64,000 bases of DNA from Leisingera sp. ANG-M1 (GTDB taxonomy: Bacteria > Pseudomonadota > Alphaproteobacteria > Rhodobacterales > Rhodobacteraceae). Positions 15,609-24,660 of this stretch are shown here, piece by piece. The first letter of the stretch is position 1. Every line of letters starts with the position of its first letter. Under the pieces are notes generated by a model, which ran no database searches, was not told the DNA's origin, and saw only the letters and a program-made list of their open reading frames with translations. The stretch covers positions 1 through 64,000 of the forward strand of contig NZ_JWLC01000017.1 of assembly GCF_000813745.1 (NCBI RefSeq), in the 5' to 3' direction. Both the position numbers and the translations under genes were made by a program.

Positions 15609-18473
15609 TCAGATCAGATCGTCAAAGGCAACCGTTTGGTCGGCAAAAACAAGCAGGTCGATATCCAGCAGCTGATCGCTGCCTTCATAGAAGCCGTCGG
15701 CACCGCCGCTGGCGGCGTCCGTCACCGTCAGCCTGGTGACATCCGCGCCGCGGTTGGAGTCATAATAGGTGTAGCTCTCGAAACTGAAGTCCTCGAAGTT
15801 GCCATCAAAGACCGCACGGTCTTTCCCAGCATCGCCAGAGCCATTCCATGTGTGCCCGTAAAGCCGGTCGTCTCCGAGCCCGCCATACAGCCAGTCGTTG
15901 CCGTCTTCACCATAAAGCCTGTCGTGGCCGTTACCGCCGTACAGGTAGTCCCTGCTGCTGCCGCCGGCCAGCATGTCATCCCCTGACTGGCCAAGCAGCC
16001 TGTCGGTGCCGTCGCCGCCATACAGGCTGTCATCGCCGTATCCGCCCTTGAGCAGGTCATCATTGTCCTTGCCGTAGACCTTGTCGTTGCCGCCCAGGGC
16101 AATCAGCACGTCAGCACCATCGCTGCCGCGCAGGTCATCGCTGCTTCTGGACCCGAACTGAATATCCGTCTTCCGCACTGTTACGTTACCGAAGGCGGCA
16201 AACTCGATTTCCGGTGTCAAATGGGTTGATGCGCCGTCCTTGGTGACAACAATTTCGCCGCTGCTGCGGGTGAACAGGAAAGTGTCCGACCGGCCGCTGA
16301 AATAGGCATAGTTGTCCCGTGCATCATCGCCGAACAGCTGCCCTGCGGTCAGAGCCTGATCAAAGACCGCAATATCGCTGATCGTGCCATCGAAATAGCT
16401 GTGGATCCGGTCGGTTTCACCTGGGGTGTTGCTCCACCCGGATGCCCCTGCAATCAGCGCTTCACTGTTGCCGGTCCAGTCATAAGACAGCTCTGTGTCA
16501 TAAGCGATCCGGGCGCCGTCCAGGTAGATTTCGACGCCGCCTGCGCCAAAGCTGAGGCTGAAGTCATACTCCTGGCCCGGCACCACCGCGTTTTTGGCCG
16601 TGAAATAATGAGAATTTTCCGCGTCCTGCAGCCGCACGATCAGCTCTCCGGATTCGCTGATATAGACTGAGAGATGGCCGCCATCGCCATTGCCCGACGC
16701 ATCCTTGGAGATCAGGGTCTGATAGCTGGACAGGCTGTTGGCAGAAAACCGGAAGGCAATTGTGCCGCTGGAAAGTGCCAGGTCGCTGCTGTGGCCAAAG
16801 ACATAGGCCGACCGCTCCTCCGCTGCAAATTCGTGGTCTCCAGCCGCCGCAAACACTGGCGTTTCCTCGGTTTCCAGGCCCAGGGCCGCCAGGCCGGGCA
16901 GGGCGGCATCCGGTACGGTTATGTCACCGGTGTCCTCGGCGGTGTGTTTGGGGGCGAGGGCCTCGTCGAGGTCGGCGATGCTCTTGACGATGCCATAGGC
17001 GGGGGCGGCGGTGTGCTCGATGTCGGAGCGCTTCACCAGATCGCCGTAGACGGTGATGGTGCCCAGGCGGTCGTCGTTGTGGGCGCCGCCGTTCTTGCCC
17101 TGGTCCGAGTACAGCGCGATCACCGAGTGGTCCATCACCCCGTCGCCGTTGGCATCGCCATAGGTGATCGAGGCGATCTCGGTGGTGTGGCCCTCAATGA
17201 CAATGCGGTCGCCCTCGGCGCGGCTGAAGTCCTGCACCACGTCATGGCCCAGAATGTCGACCCAGTGGTCGTGGATCTTGTCGTTCTCGCCCGCAACCCC
17301 GTGCCAGTTGATGGTGCCGTCATCGCGGGTGTGCTTCTCGATATAGCGCTCCTTGGCGTTGATAAGCGTCTGGAAGTAAAAGATGTCCGCGCCGCTGCCG
17401 CCGACCAGAAGATCATCGCCCGGCACCGGCTGATCGGGGTAGAGCTTGCCGTCGGTCAGCTCGTTCTCCGGGTCGCCCTCGTCGCGGTCCGGGTCGTACC
17501 AGACGGCGCCCTCGCGGCCGTCGGCGCGGCTGATCAGCAGATCGTTGCCGCCGCCGCCCTTCAGGACGTCCTCGCCGTGGCCGCCGTCCAGCACATCGTC
17601 GCCGTAGCTGCCCAGCAGCGTGTCGTTGCCATAGCCGCCCTGCAGCACGTCATCGCCGGCCTTGCCCTTGATCCGGTCGTCGCCGCCGCCGCCGTCGATG
17701 CCGTCATCGCCGCTGGTGCCGCTGACGCTGTTGTCGCCGCCGTAGCGGGTGATCATGTTGAGGCTGCGGCCGAGGTGGCCGTGGTGGCTGACGCCATAGT
17801 CCTGCAGGATCTCCAGGAAGGTGTCGCTGGCGCCGTGCAGCTGGCCGAAGGCCGGGGCCAGATCCGCCATTGCGGCGGCCGCTTTGGCGTCCTGGGCAAG
17901 GCCTGGCAGGGCGTCGTCGGCCAGGGCGATCTGCATGTTTTCGCCAAGCTGGCGGTCGAAGACGCGGACGTCGCCGATGGTGCCCTTGAACAGCGAATGG
18001 GCGTCGTCGTCCTGGCTGCTGCGCCAGGCGCGGGAGCCGCCGATCACCAGCGCATGGGTGTTGCCTTCCAGGCCCTGCTTGAAGCCCGGCTCGGCCGCGG
18101 CCAATGCGCCGTCGAGCCAGATCATCAGCCCGTCTGGGCCGAAGGACAGCGAGATGTGGTAGGTCTGCCCGGCGGACAACACCAGATCCGGAACTTTCAG
18201 ATATTCAGTCTCACCGCCGCCGGACTGGGTGGCCACCAGGGTGCCGTCCTTGACCCACAGGGTGAAATCGCCGTCGCCCGCGCCGCTGCCGTCTTTCGAC
18301 ACCAGCGCCACCTCGCCAGGAAGACGGTCCAGCGAAAAGCTCAGCGAGATCGTGCCGGCAGCCGCTGCAAGGGTTTCTGTATGGCCGATATCCAGAAGAT
18401 CTTCCTGGGCGCCTGTATATTCCCGCGTATTCAGATTCGAAAATACCGGGTCCGGAAAGCTTGTGCCTGCCAC
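15609..18473 (-). CDS. large RTX protein with two LamG-like domains
   Basis: 954 residues. The start is GTG 18473, supported by AAGGAGG 9 nt upstream. Order: LamG-like jelly roll 1 (about 28-180, ending LFKGTIGDVRVFDRQLG), calcium-binding RTX nonapeptides (252-312, GGxGxDxLx type), a middle acidic domain (about 340-500), LamG-like 2 (about 540-712, ending YFDGTISDIAVFDQAL), a second RTX block (777-875) and a Phe/Asp-rich C-terminus ending FDDLI. There is no N-terminal signal, so it is a type I secretion substrate by family rule, though no type I exporter is nearby. LamG folds bind glycans or surfaces, so adhesion or a matrix role is likely. The N-terminal half seems even more GC-rich than the C-terminal half, hinting at a mosaic origin. 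Confidence 0.9.
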   Translation of the reverse strand: MAGTSFPDPVFSNLNTREYTGAQEDLLDIGHTETLAAAAGTISLSFSLDRLPGEVALVSKDGSGAGDGDFTLWVKDGTLVATQSGGGETEYLKVPDLVLSAGQTYHISLSFGPDGLMIWLDGALAAAEPGFKQGLEGNTHALVIGGSRAWRSSQDDDAHSLFKGTIGDVRVFDRQLGENMQIALADDALPGLAQDAKAAAAMADLAPAFGQLHGASDTFLEILQDYGVSHHGHLGRSLNMITRYGGDNSVSGTSGDDGIDGGGGDDRIKGKAGDDVLQGGYGNDTLLGSYGDDVLDGGHGEDVLKGGGGNDLLISRADGREGAVWYDPDRDEGDPENELTDGKLYPDQPVPGDDLLVGGSGADIFYFQTLINAKERYIEKHTRDDGTINWHGVAGENDKIHDHWVDILGHDVVQDFSRAEGDRIVIEGHTTEIASITYGDANGDGVMDHSVIALYSDQGKNGGAHNDDRLGTITVYGDLVKRSDIEHTAAPAYGIVKSIADLDEALAPKHTAEDTGDITVPDAALPGLAALGLETEETPVFAAAGDHEFAAEERSAYVFGHSSDLALSSGTIAFRFSANSLSSYQTLISKDASGNGDGGHLSVYISESGELIVRLQDAENSHYFTAKNAVVPGQEYDFSLSFGAGGVEIYLDGARIAYDTELSYDWTGNSEALIAGASGWSNTPGETDRIHSYFDGTISDIAVFDQALTAGQLFGDDARDNYAYFSGRSDTFLFTRSSGEIVVTKDGASTHLTPEIEFAAFGNVTVRKTDIQFGSRSSDDLRGSDGADVLIALGGNDKVYGKDNDDLLKGGYGDDSLYGGDGTDRLLGQSGDDMLAGGSSRDYLYGGNGHDRLYGEDGNDWLYGGLGDDRLYGHTWNGSGDAGKDRAVFDGNFEDFSFESYTYYDSNRGADVTRLTVTDAASGGADGFYEGSDQLLDIDLLVFADQTVAFDDLI

Positions 18474-18775
18474 GCTTAGGGTCCTCCTTGCTATGGCTTA
18501 TGTTCTCGGAAAAGTTACTGCTCGATCCCGAGTCTATCGTGGCCAGACTTGGGCAATCCAAACCTTTCCCTGGCGTAAGCAAGATCTTGCGCGTCTCCTG
18601 TAAGGAGTTGAAATTACGGTTAATGCCCGGGCGTGTCCGGGCTGCCCGCGGGCTGAATGTGGCCGCAATAGGGCGGAAACCGGGCGCGGCCGGCTGGAAT
18701 GTGCAGATTTGCGCCCCATGGCGCGCGATCTTGCGGCGAAACAGTGGCGGGGTGATTTGCCCTGCCTGAGTGCAG
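18474..18775. other. intergenic region upstream of the RTX gene
   Basis: About 300 nt with the RTX promoter and AAGGAGG ribosome site. The overlapping ORFs have no family features. Confidence 0.4.
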
Positions 18776-18811
18776 CCAAAAAGGCCGGTGAAGTGCAACC
18801 TTCACCGGCCT
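18776..18811 (-). terminator. intrinsic terminator of the NCS1 permease gene
   Basis: A 12-bp stem, AGGCCGGTGAAG (18782-18793) with CTTCACCGGCCT (18800-18811). Read on the minus strand it is followed by TTTTT (the A-run at 18777-18782). It lies 32 nt past the permease stop. Confidence 0.88.
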
Positions 18812-18842
18812 GGATCTCAGCGGGTCGGATACGGTGGTATCG

Positions 18843-20285
18843 TCAGGTTTTGATCGGGGTTTTCGCCAGTGCGCGGTATATCACCCCGCCGAGAACAGCG
18901 CCGATCACCCAGCTGTAGCCGGACAGGAAGCCAAGCCATGGAACCCAAACTGTGGCAACCGAGAAGACCGCCGCCAGCCCGAAGGCCTTCACTGCGGCGC
19001 CGTTCCAGCCGTTGTCATAGTGGTAGATGCCGCCTTCCATGTTATAGAGGTCGTCCTCGCTCAGCTGTTCTTTGCGCAGCAGGTAGTAGTCCACGATCAT
19101 GATGCCAAAGACCGGAGCCAGCGTCGCGCCCAGGGTGTTGACAAAGCCGCTGATGCCGAACTGACTGATGAAGCTGTTCCAGAAGCCGCCGATCACCAGG
19201 GCAAACAGCGACGTGATCAGTCCGGCCTTGCGGAAGCTGATCTTCTCCGGCGCCAGGCTGGCGATGCCGTTCACCGCGGGGATGAAGTTGGCCACCAGGT
19301 TGATGCCGACAGTGGCAGCAAAGAAGGTGATCGCAGCGATGATGCCGAGAAGAACGCTGTCGGTGCGTTCGACGATCTCGGTCGGGTTGATGATCTCCTC
19401 GCCAAAGACCACGGCCGCACCGCCGGTGGTCAGCAGCGCCAGCGCCGAAAACAGGATCATGTTGAATGGCAGCCCGGCCAGGTTGCCCAGGACCATGGCT
19501 TGCTTGTCCTTGGCATAACGCGAGAAGTCGCTGAAGTTGATCATCACCGCCGCGAAATAGGCGACCATGGTGCCGACAATGGCGACGAAGCCTTTGATCT
19601 CAGTCCAGACGGTGCCTTCAGGGTTGGCAAAGATGGTGGCGGTCGCCTCCAGCAACTGCCCGTCCGAACGCTGCCAAAGCACGATGACCAAACCAATCAT
19701 CACCAGATAGACGAAGGGGCCGGCAATGTTCAGGAAGGTCTCCACCCAGCCCATGCCGCGCCAGAAGATCACGATGTGAAAGCCCCAGACGATCACGAAG
19801 GACAGCCAGTCGATGCCGGTAAGGCCGAGGATCTCGGTGCCGCCGCTGAGGCCGGTGACCGAACGGATCAGCAGCGCCAGCGCAGTGGATGCAAAGTAGA
19901 CCTGCACCCCGTACCAGAACACCGCCACCGTGGCCCGAAGCACTGCCGGCAGCTTGGCGCCTTGGGTGCCGAGGCTGGCACGGGCCAGGACCGGGTAGGG
20001 AATGCCGTATTTCTCGCCTGCGGCGCCGGACAGGTTCACCATCCACATCACAAAGAGCCCGGCCGCGATCAGCGCGGCAAAGGCGGTCCAGCCGCCGACG
20101 CCGTAGGAAATGAACAGCGACGCCACTAGTGAATAGCCGAACAGCGACTGCACATCATTGGCCCAGATGTTGAAGATGGCGAACCACCCCCAGGTTTTCT
20201 CGTCGCTGCCGACGGGGTTCAGCGCATTGCCCTCGGGGTCCATTGTCCCCCCGTGGTGCACGTGCATTTCATCAGTTGCGGTCAT
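18843..20285 (-). CDS. NCS1-family nucleobase/cytosine-type permease
   Basis: 480 residues with about 12 membrane helices, matching cytosine/purine/allantoin/hydantoin permeases of the NCS1 family (an early GWFAIFNIWANDVQSLFGYSL segment and a central NFSDFSRYAKD). GGGAGG lies 7 nt before ATG 20285. It imports a nucleobase-like or hydantoin-like solute with cation symport. It is divergent from a GntR regulator over a short AT-rich region holding a palindrome, and is probably controlled by it. No catabolic enzyme is adjacent, so the substrate is unresolved. Confidence 0.9.
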   Translation of the reverse strand: MTATDEMHVHHGGTMDPEGNALNPVGSDEKTWGWFAIFNIWANDVQSLFGYSLVASLFISYGVGGWTAFAALIAAGLFVMWMVNLSGAAGEKYGIPYPVLARASLGTQGAKLPAVLRATVAVFWYGVQVYFASTALALLIRSVTGLSGGTEILGLTGIDWLSFVIVWGFHIVIFWRGMGWVETFLNIAGPFVYLVMIGLVIVLWQRSDGQLLEATATIFANPEGTVWTEIKGFVAIVGTMVAYFAAVMINFSDFSRYAKDKQAMVLGNLAGLPFNMILFSALALLTTGGAAVVFGEEIINPTEIVERTDSVLLGIIAAITFFAATVGINLVANFIPAVNGIASLAPEKISFRKAGLITSLFALVIGGFWNSFISQFGISGFVNTLGATLAPVFGIMIVDYYLLRKEQLSEDDLYNMEGGIYHYDNGWNGAAVKAFGLAAVFSVATVWVPWLGFLSGYSWVIGAVLGGVIYRALAKTPIKT

Positions 20286-20389
20286 GTTTTCCTCCCTAAA
20301 GCCCCTTGGATGGCATTTGCGGGGCCTGCTGCGGGCGGGCCGCCAATTCGTGCCGAAATTGAGCTTGCACCTAACATGTTACGAGGTAT

Positions 20390-20402
20390 TCTATAAAATA
20401 GA
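20390..20402. promoter_or_regulatory. candidate GntR operator
   Basis: The perfect inverted repeat TCTAT-AAA-ATAGA lies in the AT-rich spacer between the NCS1 permease and the GntR gene. Position and symmetry suggest autoregulation and permease control. Confidence 0.5.
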
Positions 20403-20465
20403 CTATAAAGAATTTCAGATAGCACCTTAAGGCAGGTGCGTGAAATGACGGCAGGAGAGCAGGCA

Positions 20466-21122
20466 ATGAGCAAGGCGCAGGATGTTCAGCTTTTGGCGGA
20501 TCAGGCCCGGGACGCGCTATGGGCCGCCCTTCGAAGCGGGGCGCTGCGGGCCGGGCAGTTCCTGTCGATGCCGCAGCTTGTGACGCTGCTGGATTTTCCG
20601 CTGGCCGCGGTGCGCGAAGCGGTGAAGCAGGCCAGTTCCCAGGGGCTTTTGATCACCCTGCCGAAACGCGGAATTCAGGTGATGGAAGCAAGCCCGGACA
20701 TCATCCGCGACTGTCTCGACTTCCGCATGGTGCTGGATCAGGAAGGCGCGCGGCGCCGGGTTGCCGGCGGCAGCTACGCCGGTCTGGAGGCCTTGAAGGA
20801 GCGGCATCTGCAAATGCTGGAGGCCGCCCGCAGCAATGCCGGCAGCGATCTGCCGCCGCAGGCCATTCAGGTCGATCTCTCGCTGCATGATTTCCTGGCG
20901 GCGGGATTGGAAAACGCCCAGCTCTCGGCAGCCTATAACGCCAACCGGATGCGTATTGCGATCATTCAGAACGCGCGCCCCTTCCTGCAAGTCCGCATTG
21001 TCTCTGCCATGGAAGAGCACTTGGCAGTGATCGAGGCCCTGGAAAGCTGCGATGCGCAAGCCGCGGCAGACGCGATCCGCCACCATTGCGAGCAGACCCT
21101 GCGCTGGTGGGGCGTGGCCTGA
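20466..21122 (+). CDS. GntR-family regulator, FCD type
   Basis: About 218 residues from ATG 20466 (GGAG 8 nt upstream; ATG 20445 and GTG 20436 are in-frame alternatives). It has an N-terminal winged helix (about residues 10-65, with ALRSGALRAGQFLSMPQL and AAVREAVKQASSQG) and a C-terminal all-helical FCD effector domain with spaced Asp/His residues (HDFLAAG, HLAVIEAL, HHCEQTL) that usually bind a metal and an organic acid. It is divergent from the NCS1 permease. Confidence 0.87.
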   Translation: MSKAQDVQLLADQARDALWAALRSGALRAGQFLSMPQLVTLLDFPLAAVREAVKQASSQGLLITLPKRGIQVMEASPDIIRDCLDFRMVLDQEGARRRVAGGSYAGLEALKERHLQMLEAARSNAGSDLPPQAIQVDLSLHDFLAAGLENAQLSAAYNANRMRIAIIQNARPFLQVRIVSAMEEHLAVIEALESCDAQAAADAIRHHCEQTLRWWGVA

Positions 21123-21167
21123 GGCTGCGCGCGCTTGACACGGCAGCAGCAGGTTTTTTACAAGGCG

Positions 21168-21360
21168 GTGATGGTTTTCCCCGGGGCCACTTTCGGGGAG
21201 ATGAAAAGGGAACACGGTGAGGTGTAGCCATCAGGCGCCAATTCCGTGACTGCCCCCGCAACTGTGTGCGGAGAGCAATGCTGCCACACGCCACTGCCCC
21301 ACAGAAGGGCGGGAAGGCGCAGCAAAGCCTCGACCCGCGAGTCAGGAGACCTGCCATCAG
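21168..21360 (+). promoter_or_regulatory. cobalamin riboswitch
   Basis: It holds the ordered AdoCbl-riboswitch elements: AAAAGGGAACACGGTGAGG near 21204, TGCCCCCGCAACTGTG near 21251, the B12-box region GCCACTGCCCC (about 21290-21300) with GGGAAGGC (about 21311-21318), and GAGTCAGGAGACCTGCC (about 21339-21355). TGATGG (21169-21174) pairs with CCATCA (21354-21359) to close the fold. It precedes the B12 importer genes, which should be shut off when cobalamin is plentiful. Confidence 0.95.
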
Positions 21361-21404
21361 ATGTTCAACCAACCCGGGGCGGGGCGTCCTGGAAGGAGGC
21401 TTCT

Positions 21405-21491
21405 ATGGCACGTGTTACCTGTGCCCGCATGACTGACAGCTTCTCTCCGCGCGCGCAATTGTGCGAGGCGGATCATGCTGGAATTTCGTGA
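21405..21491 (+). CDS. short leader ORF between riboswitch and importer genes
   Basis: A 28-codon frame with the best ribosome site in the region (AAGGAGG, 5-6 nt before ATG 21405). It ends 17 nt inside the DUF1636 gene in another frame. This layout suggests that the riboswitch acts on the leader start and that DUF1636 translation is coupled to it. The peptide (start MARVTCARMTDSF) has no recognised family. It could instead be a chance frame. Confidence 0.5.
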   Translation: MARVTCARMTDSFSPRAQLCEADHAGIS

Positions 21492-21831
21492 CCACACTCT
21501 TCTGATTTGCGCCGCTTGCAAAGGGGCGGCTGAAGCCAGCCGGCTGCGCGCAGCCCTCTCGGACCGCATCCCCGGGCGCTTTGCGCTGCGGGCTGTTGAT
21601 TGCATGGCCGGTTGCGGCCGGCCGGTGACGGTGGGCTTTCAGGCTGAGGGCAAAGCCCAATACCTCTTTGGCGGCATCCAGTCCCCGGCGGACACCGAAG
21701 CACTGGCCCGCTTTGCGCACCAGTACCTGGCAAGCGAAACCGGATGGACCAATGCCAGCGAACGCCCGGCCCAGCTTTTTGACAAGACCCTGGCCCGGCT
21801 GCCGCGGATCAAGGCGGAGGCCGCGCCATGA
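21475..21831 (+). CDS. DUF1636 predicted metal-binding protein
   Basis: 118 residues with cysteines in the DUF1636 pattern (LICAACKGA near residue 10, VDCMAGCGRPV near 42). This small family often sits in cobalamin gene clusters and may bind a metal or Fe-S cluster. Its ATG overlaps the leader ORF, and its stop overlaps the ATPase start (ATGA), so the genes form one tightly coupled operon under the cobalamin riboswitch. Confidence 0.82.
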   Translation: MLEFRDHTLLICAACKGAAEASRLRAALSDRIPGRFALRAVDCMAGCGRPVTVGFQAEGKAQYLFGGIQSPADTEALARFAHQYLASETGWTNASERPAQLFDKTLARLPRIKAEAAP

Positions 21832-22616
21832 CCGCTTCGCAGCCTTTCCTCAGCGTGCGCGGCCTGGAATATTACGCGCTGAACGGCGACGCTCTGGTAA
21901 GCGATGTCTCCTTCGATCTGGACAAGGGCGCCGTTCTTGCCATCGCCGGTCCCAACGGAGCAGGCAAGTCAACATTGTTGAACCTCCTGTCCGGGATCGA
22001 GCCGCTGGCGCTTGGCGATGTGCTGGTCGGCGGGCAGAGCCTGCGGCAGATGAAGGCCGGGGAACGTGCCCGGATGATCGCCATTGTTAGCCAGCAGTCC
22101 GCACCCGACGGGCGGCTGCTCTTGCGCGACTATGTGGCGCTGGGGCAGATGCCGCTGGCCCGGACGCGCCCGGCTGAGCAGGATGCCGCGGCGCTGGCCC
22201 GCATTCTTGATCTCACCGGCCTGGCGCATAAGGCCGGCAAGCCAATGGCCCAGCTCTCCGGCGGCGAGCGCCAGCGCGCCCATATTGCCCGCGCTCTGGC
22301 GCAGGAGCCTGCCCTTCTGGTGCTGGATGAGCCGACCAACCACCTGGACCCGGACGCAAAGGGGCGGATGCTGTCGCTGGTCGCCTCGCTGGGGGTCACC
22401 GTGGTGATGGTGGTGCATGATCTGGTGATGATCCCCGAGTTCGCCACCCATGCGGCGCTGATGAAGGCCACCCGCCTCACCGCCTTTGGGCCGGCTGCCG
22501 AGGTGCTGACACCTGAAAGCGTGCAGGACACCTTTGGTGTCAGCTACCTGCGCTTGCCTCATGAAGGGCGGATGATCCCCGCCCTCGATATCCGGAAATC
22601 CCAAATTCAATTCTGA
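21828..22616 (+). CDS. btuD: ABC importer ATPase, cobalamin type
   Basis: 262 residues. Walker A GPNGAGKST (about 45), Q-loop VSQQ, signature LSGGERQR (about 143), Walker B LLVLDEP (about 163) and the H-loop VVHD are all present. It belongs to the Fe3+-siderophore/cobalamin importer ATPases. It powers uptake through the BtuC-type permease encoded two genes on. The riboswitch upstream makes cobalamin or a cobinamide precursor the likely cargo. Confidence 0.88.
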   Translation: MTASQPFLSVRGLEYYALNGDALVSDVSFDLDKGAVLAIAGPNGAGKSTLLNLLSGIEPLALGDVLVGGQSLRQMKAGERARMIAIVSQQSAPDGRLLLRDYVALGQMPLARTRPAEQDAAALARILDLTGLAHKAGKPMAQLSGGERQRAHIARALAQEPALLVLDEPTNHLDPDAKGRMLSLVASLGVTVVMVVHDLVMIPEFATHAALMKATRLTAFGPAAEVLTPESVQDTFGVSYLRLPHEGRMIPALDIRKSQIQF

Positions 22617-22632
22617 CTGATGGAGACGTGAA

Positions 22633-23577
22633 ATGAAACTGATCTGGACGGCTGCCGTTGCAGCCAGCCTGGCCACCGGTGCTGCTGCCGGGGTGACGGT
22701 CGACAACTGCGGCGCACCGCTGGAATTCGAGACCCAGCCCGAACGCCTCGTGGTGCATGACATCAACATGTCCGAAATGGCCTTTGCCCTGGGCCTGCAG
22801 GACAAGATGGTCGGTGTCACCGGCATCACCGGCTGGTATAAGACCAGCCCCGAGTTCGATGCGGCGCGCGGCGATATCCCGGAACTGGCGCCCAAGTATC
22901 CGACCATTGAGAACCTGGTGGCGGCCAAGGCCGACCTGTTCTTTGCCGGCTGGTACTACGGCATGAAGCCCGGCGGCGACGTGACCCCGGACACACTGGC
23001 GCCTTTCGGCATCAAGACCATGGTGCTGACCGAAAGCTGCGTGCATCTGGACAAAGAGCGCCCCGCCGCAAGCATGGACCTCTTGTTCAATGACGTGCTG
23101 CGCCTGGGCCAGGTGATGCATGTCGAGGACAAGGCCGAAGCTCTGGTGGCCGGCTGGCAAGAGCAGCTGGCAGCCATCGAAGCCAAGACCGCGGACCTGC
23201 CTAAGCCCCGCGTCTTCATGCTGGACGGCCCGGCGGATGCGCCTTTCACCGCCGGCAAATTCGCCATTCCGGACGCAATGATCGCAGCGGCAGGCGGCGA
23301 GAGCGTCACCCACGGTCTCGACACCAGCTGGGGCCGCACCTCCTGGGAAGCGGTTGCCGCCGCCAACCCGGAATTCCTGGTTCTCTTGGACTACCAGAAC
23401 GGCAACGGCGCCGAGGACACCTTTAAGTTCCTGCAGGAGCACCCGGTGATGGCCCACACTGACGCAGTCAAGAACGCCCGCTGGGTTGGCCTGCGCTATG
23501 AAGAGCTGACCCCTGGGCCGGCAAACATTGCTGCGATCGAAAAGATCGCCAAGGCAATGCACCCGGATCTGTTCTGA
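22633..23577 (+). CDS. btuF: cobalamin-type periplasmic binding protein
   Basis: 314 residues with a signal peptide (start MKLIWTAAVAASLATGAAAG). It is a class III (BtuF/FhuD-type) binding protein with two lobes and a long connecting helix. It delivers corrinoid to the permease. It sits between the ATPase and permease genes, 16 nt after the former and 1 nt before the latter. Residues contacting B12 cannot be assigned by eye. Confidence 0.85.
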   Translation: MKLIWTAAVAASLATGAAAGVTVDNCGAPLEFETQPERLVVHDINMSEMAFALGLQDKMVGVTGITGWYKTSPEFDAARGDIPELAPKYPTIENLVAAKADLFFAGWYYGMKPGGDVTPDTLAPFGIKTMVLTESCVHLDKERPAASMDLLFNDVLRLGQVMHVEDKAEALVAGWQEQLAAIEAKTADLPKPRVFMLDGPADAPFTAGKFAIPDAMIAAAGGESVTHGLDTSWGRTSWEAVAAANPEFLVLLDYQNGNGAEDTFKFLQEHPVMAHTDAVKNARWVGLRYEELTPGPANIAAIEKIAKAMHPDLF

Positions 23578-23578
23578 T

Positions 23579-24592
23579 ATGGGCCGTTTCGGCCTGTCGT
23601 TGACATTGGGGGCGGCCGTTCTGGCCGCTCTCCTTCTGCTGTCGGTGCTATACGGCACTACCGATGTACCGGTGGGGGAGGTCTTCATCGCGATTGCCTC
23701 CGGTCTTGGCTTCAGTGCTGCTGAGCCAGAGCCGATGCACCGGATCATCTTTGATTTGCGCCTGCCGCGGGCGCTGTTTGCGGCGCTGATCGGCGCCGGC
23801 CTGGGGCTGGTTGGCGCTGTGCTGCAGACCACCACCCGCAATGATCTGGCCGATCCGTTCCTGTTCGGCCTCTCCTCCGGCGCTGCCGCGGGCGCAGTTC
23901 TGGTGATCACCGTCACCGGCGACGTGCTGGGCATCTGGACCTTGCCGCTGGCCGCCTTCTGCGGCGGGCTGGTCGCGTCAGGCATCGTATTGGCGCTGGT
24001 TCAGGCTTTGCAGACCAGCGCCCCGGAAAAGCTGATCCTGGCGGGGCTTGCTGTCTCCTTTCTGTTTGCAGCCGTCACCAACTACCTGATCTTTTCCGGC
24101 GACAACCGTGCCGCTCATTCGGTGATCTTCTGGATGCTCGGAGGCCTCGGCCTGGCGCGCTGGGAAACCCTGCCGCTGGTTGCTGCAGGCCTGGGCCTGA
24201 TCCTTGCCTATGCGATTTGGCGCAGCCGCTGGCTGGACGCGCTGCTGGCGGGCGACATCACAGCAGCCAGCCTTGGTGTGCCCGTCAAGTCCCTGCGTTT
24301 TCGCATGTTTCTGGCCGCAGCTCTGTCCACGGCTGCCTTTGTTTCGGTTGCCGGTGTCATCGGCTTTGTCGGCCTGATGGTGCCCCATATCGCCCGCGGC
24401 CTGGCCGGTCCTTTGCACCGGCGCCTGCTGCCAATGGCGGCGCTGGCCGGCGCCATCCTGCTCACCGGCTCCGACATCCTCTCCCGCCTCCTGCTGGCCC
24501 CGCAGGAGCTGCCGGTGGGCATTGTGACAACCTCTGTCGGCTCGGCCTTTGTCTTCCTTCTGCTGCTGGGAACCCGTAAACACGGCCGCTGA
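23579..24592 (+). CDS. btuC: BtuC-type ABC permease
   Basis: 337 residues from ATG 23579, directly after the binding-protein stop; in-frame sequence further upstream belongs to that gene. About ten membrane helices of the FecCD/BtuC family are seen. RLPRALFAALIGAGLGLVGA and FVGLMVPHIARGL are family signatures, the second being the loop that couples to the ATPase. It completes a cobalamin importer; the outer-membrane receptor is not in this window. Confidence 0.9.
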   Translation: MGRFGLSLTLGAAVLAALLLLSVLYGTTDVPVGEVFIAIASGLGFSAAEPEPMHRIIFDLRLPRALFAALIGAGLGLVGAVLQTTTRNDLADPFLFGLSSGAAAGAVLVITVTGDVLGIWTLPLAAFCGGLVASGIVLALVQALQTSAPEKLILAGLAVSFLFAAVTNYLIFSGDNRAAHSVIFWMLGGLGLARWETLPLVAAGLGLILAYAIWRSRWLDALLAGDITAASLGVPVKSLRFRMFLAAALSTAAFVSVAGVIGFVGLMVPHIARGLAGPLHRRLLPMAALAGAILLTGSDILSRLLLAPQELPVGIVTTSVGSAFVFLLLLGTRKHGR

Positions 24593-24642
24593 TTGGCAAT
24601 CCGGCCCATGAAAATCAGGGCTGGCTTTTCCTGGCAATATAG

Positions 24643-24655
24643 TTGACATTGTCAA
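24643..24655. promoter_or_regulatory. MarR operator overlapping the promoter
   Basis: The perfect palindrome TTGACA-T-TGTCAA ends 5 nt before the MarR ATG. With no Shine-Dalgarno in between, the transcript is probably leaderless or nearly so. Bound MarR would block its own start and that of the dehalogenase gene behind it. Confidence 0.7.
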
Positions 24656-24660
24656 TTACC

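Noticed and set aside
15790-17710. CRISPR-like or tandem DNA repeats
   Set aside because: The repetition is the coding pattern of RTX nonapeptides, not spaced identical repeats.
16674-18479. 601-codon frame antisense to the RTX gene
   Set aside because: Repetitive Val/Ala shadow of the GC-rich RTX repeats; no ribosome site or family.
21168-21360. Reading the region before DUF1636 as coding (81-codon frame from 21246)
   Set aside because: The conserved cobalamin riboswitch elements explain it; only the last 28 codons, with their own ribosome site, were kept as a possible leader ORF.
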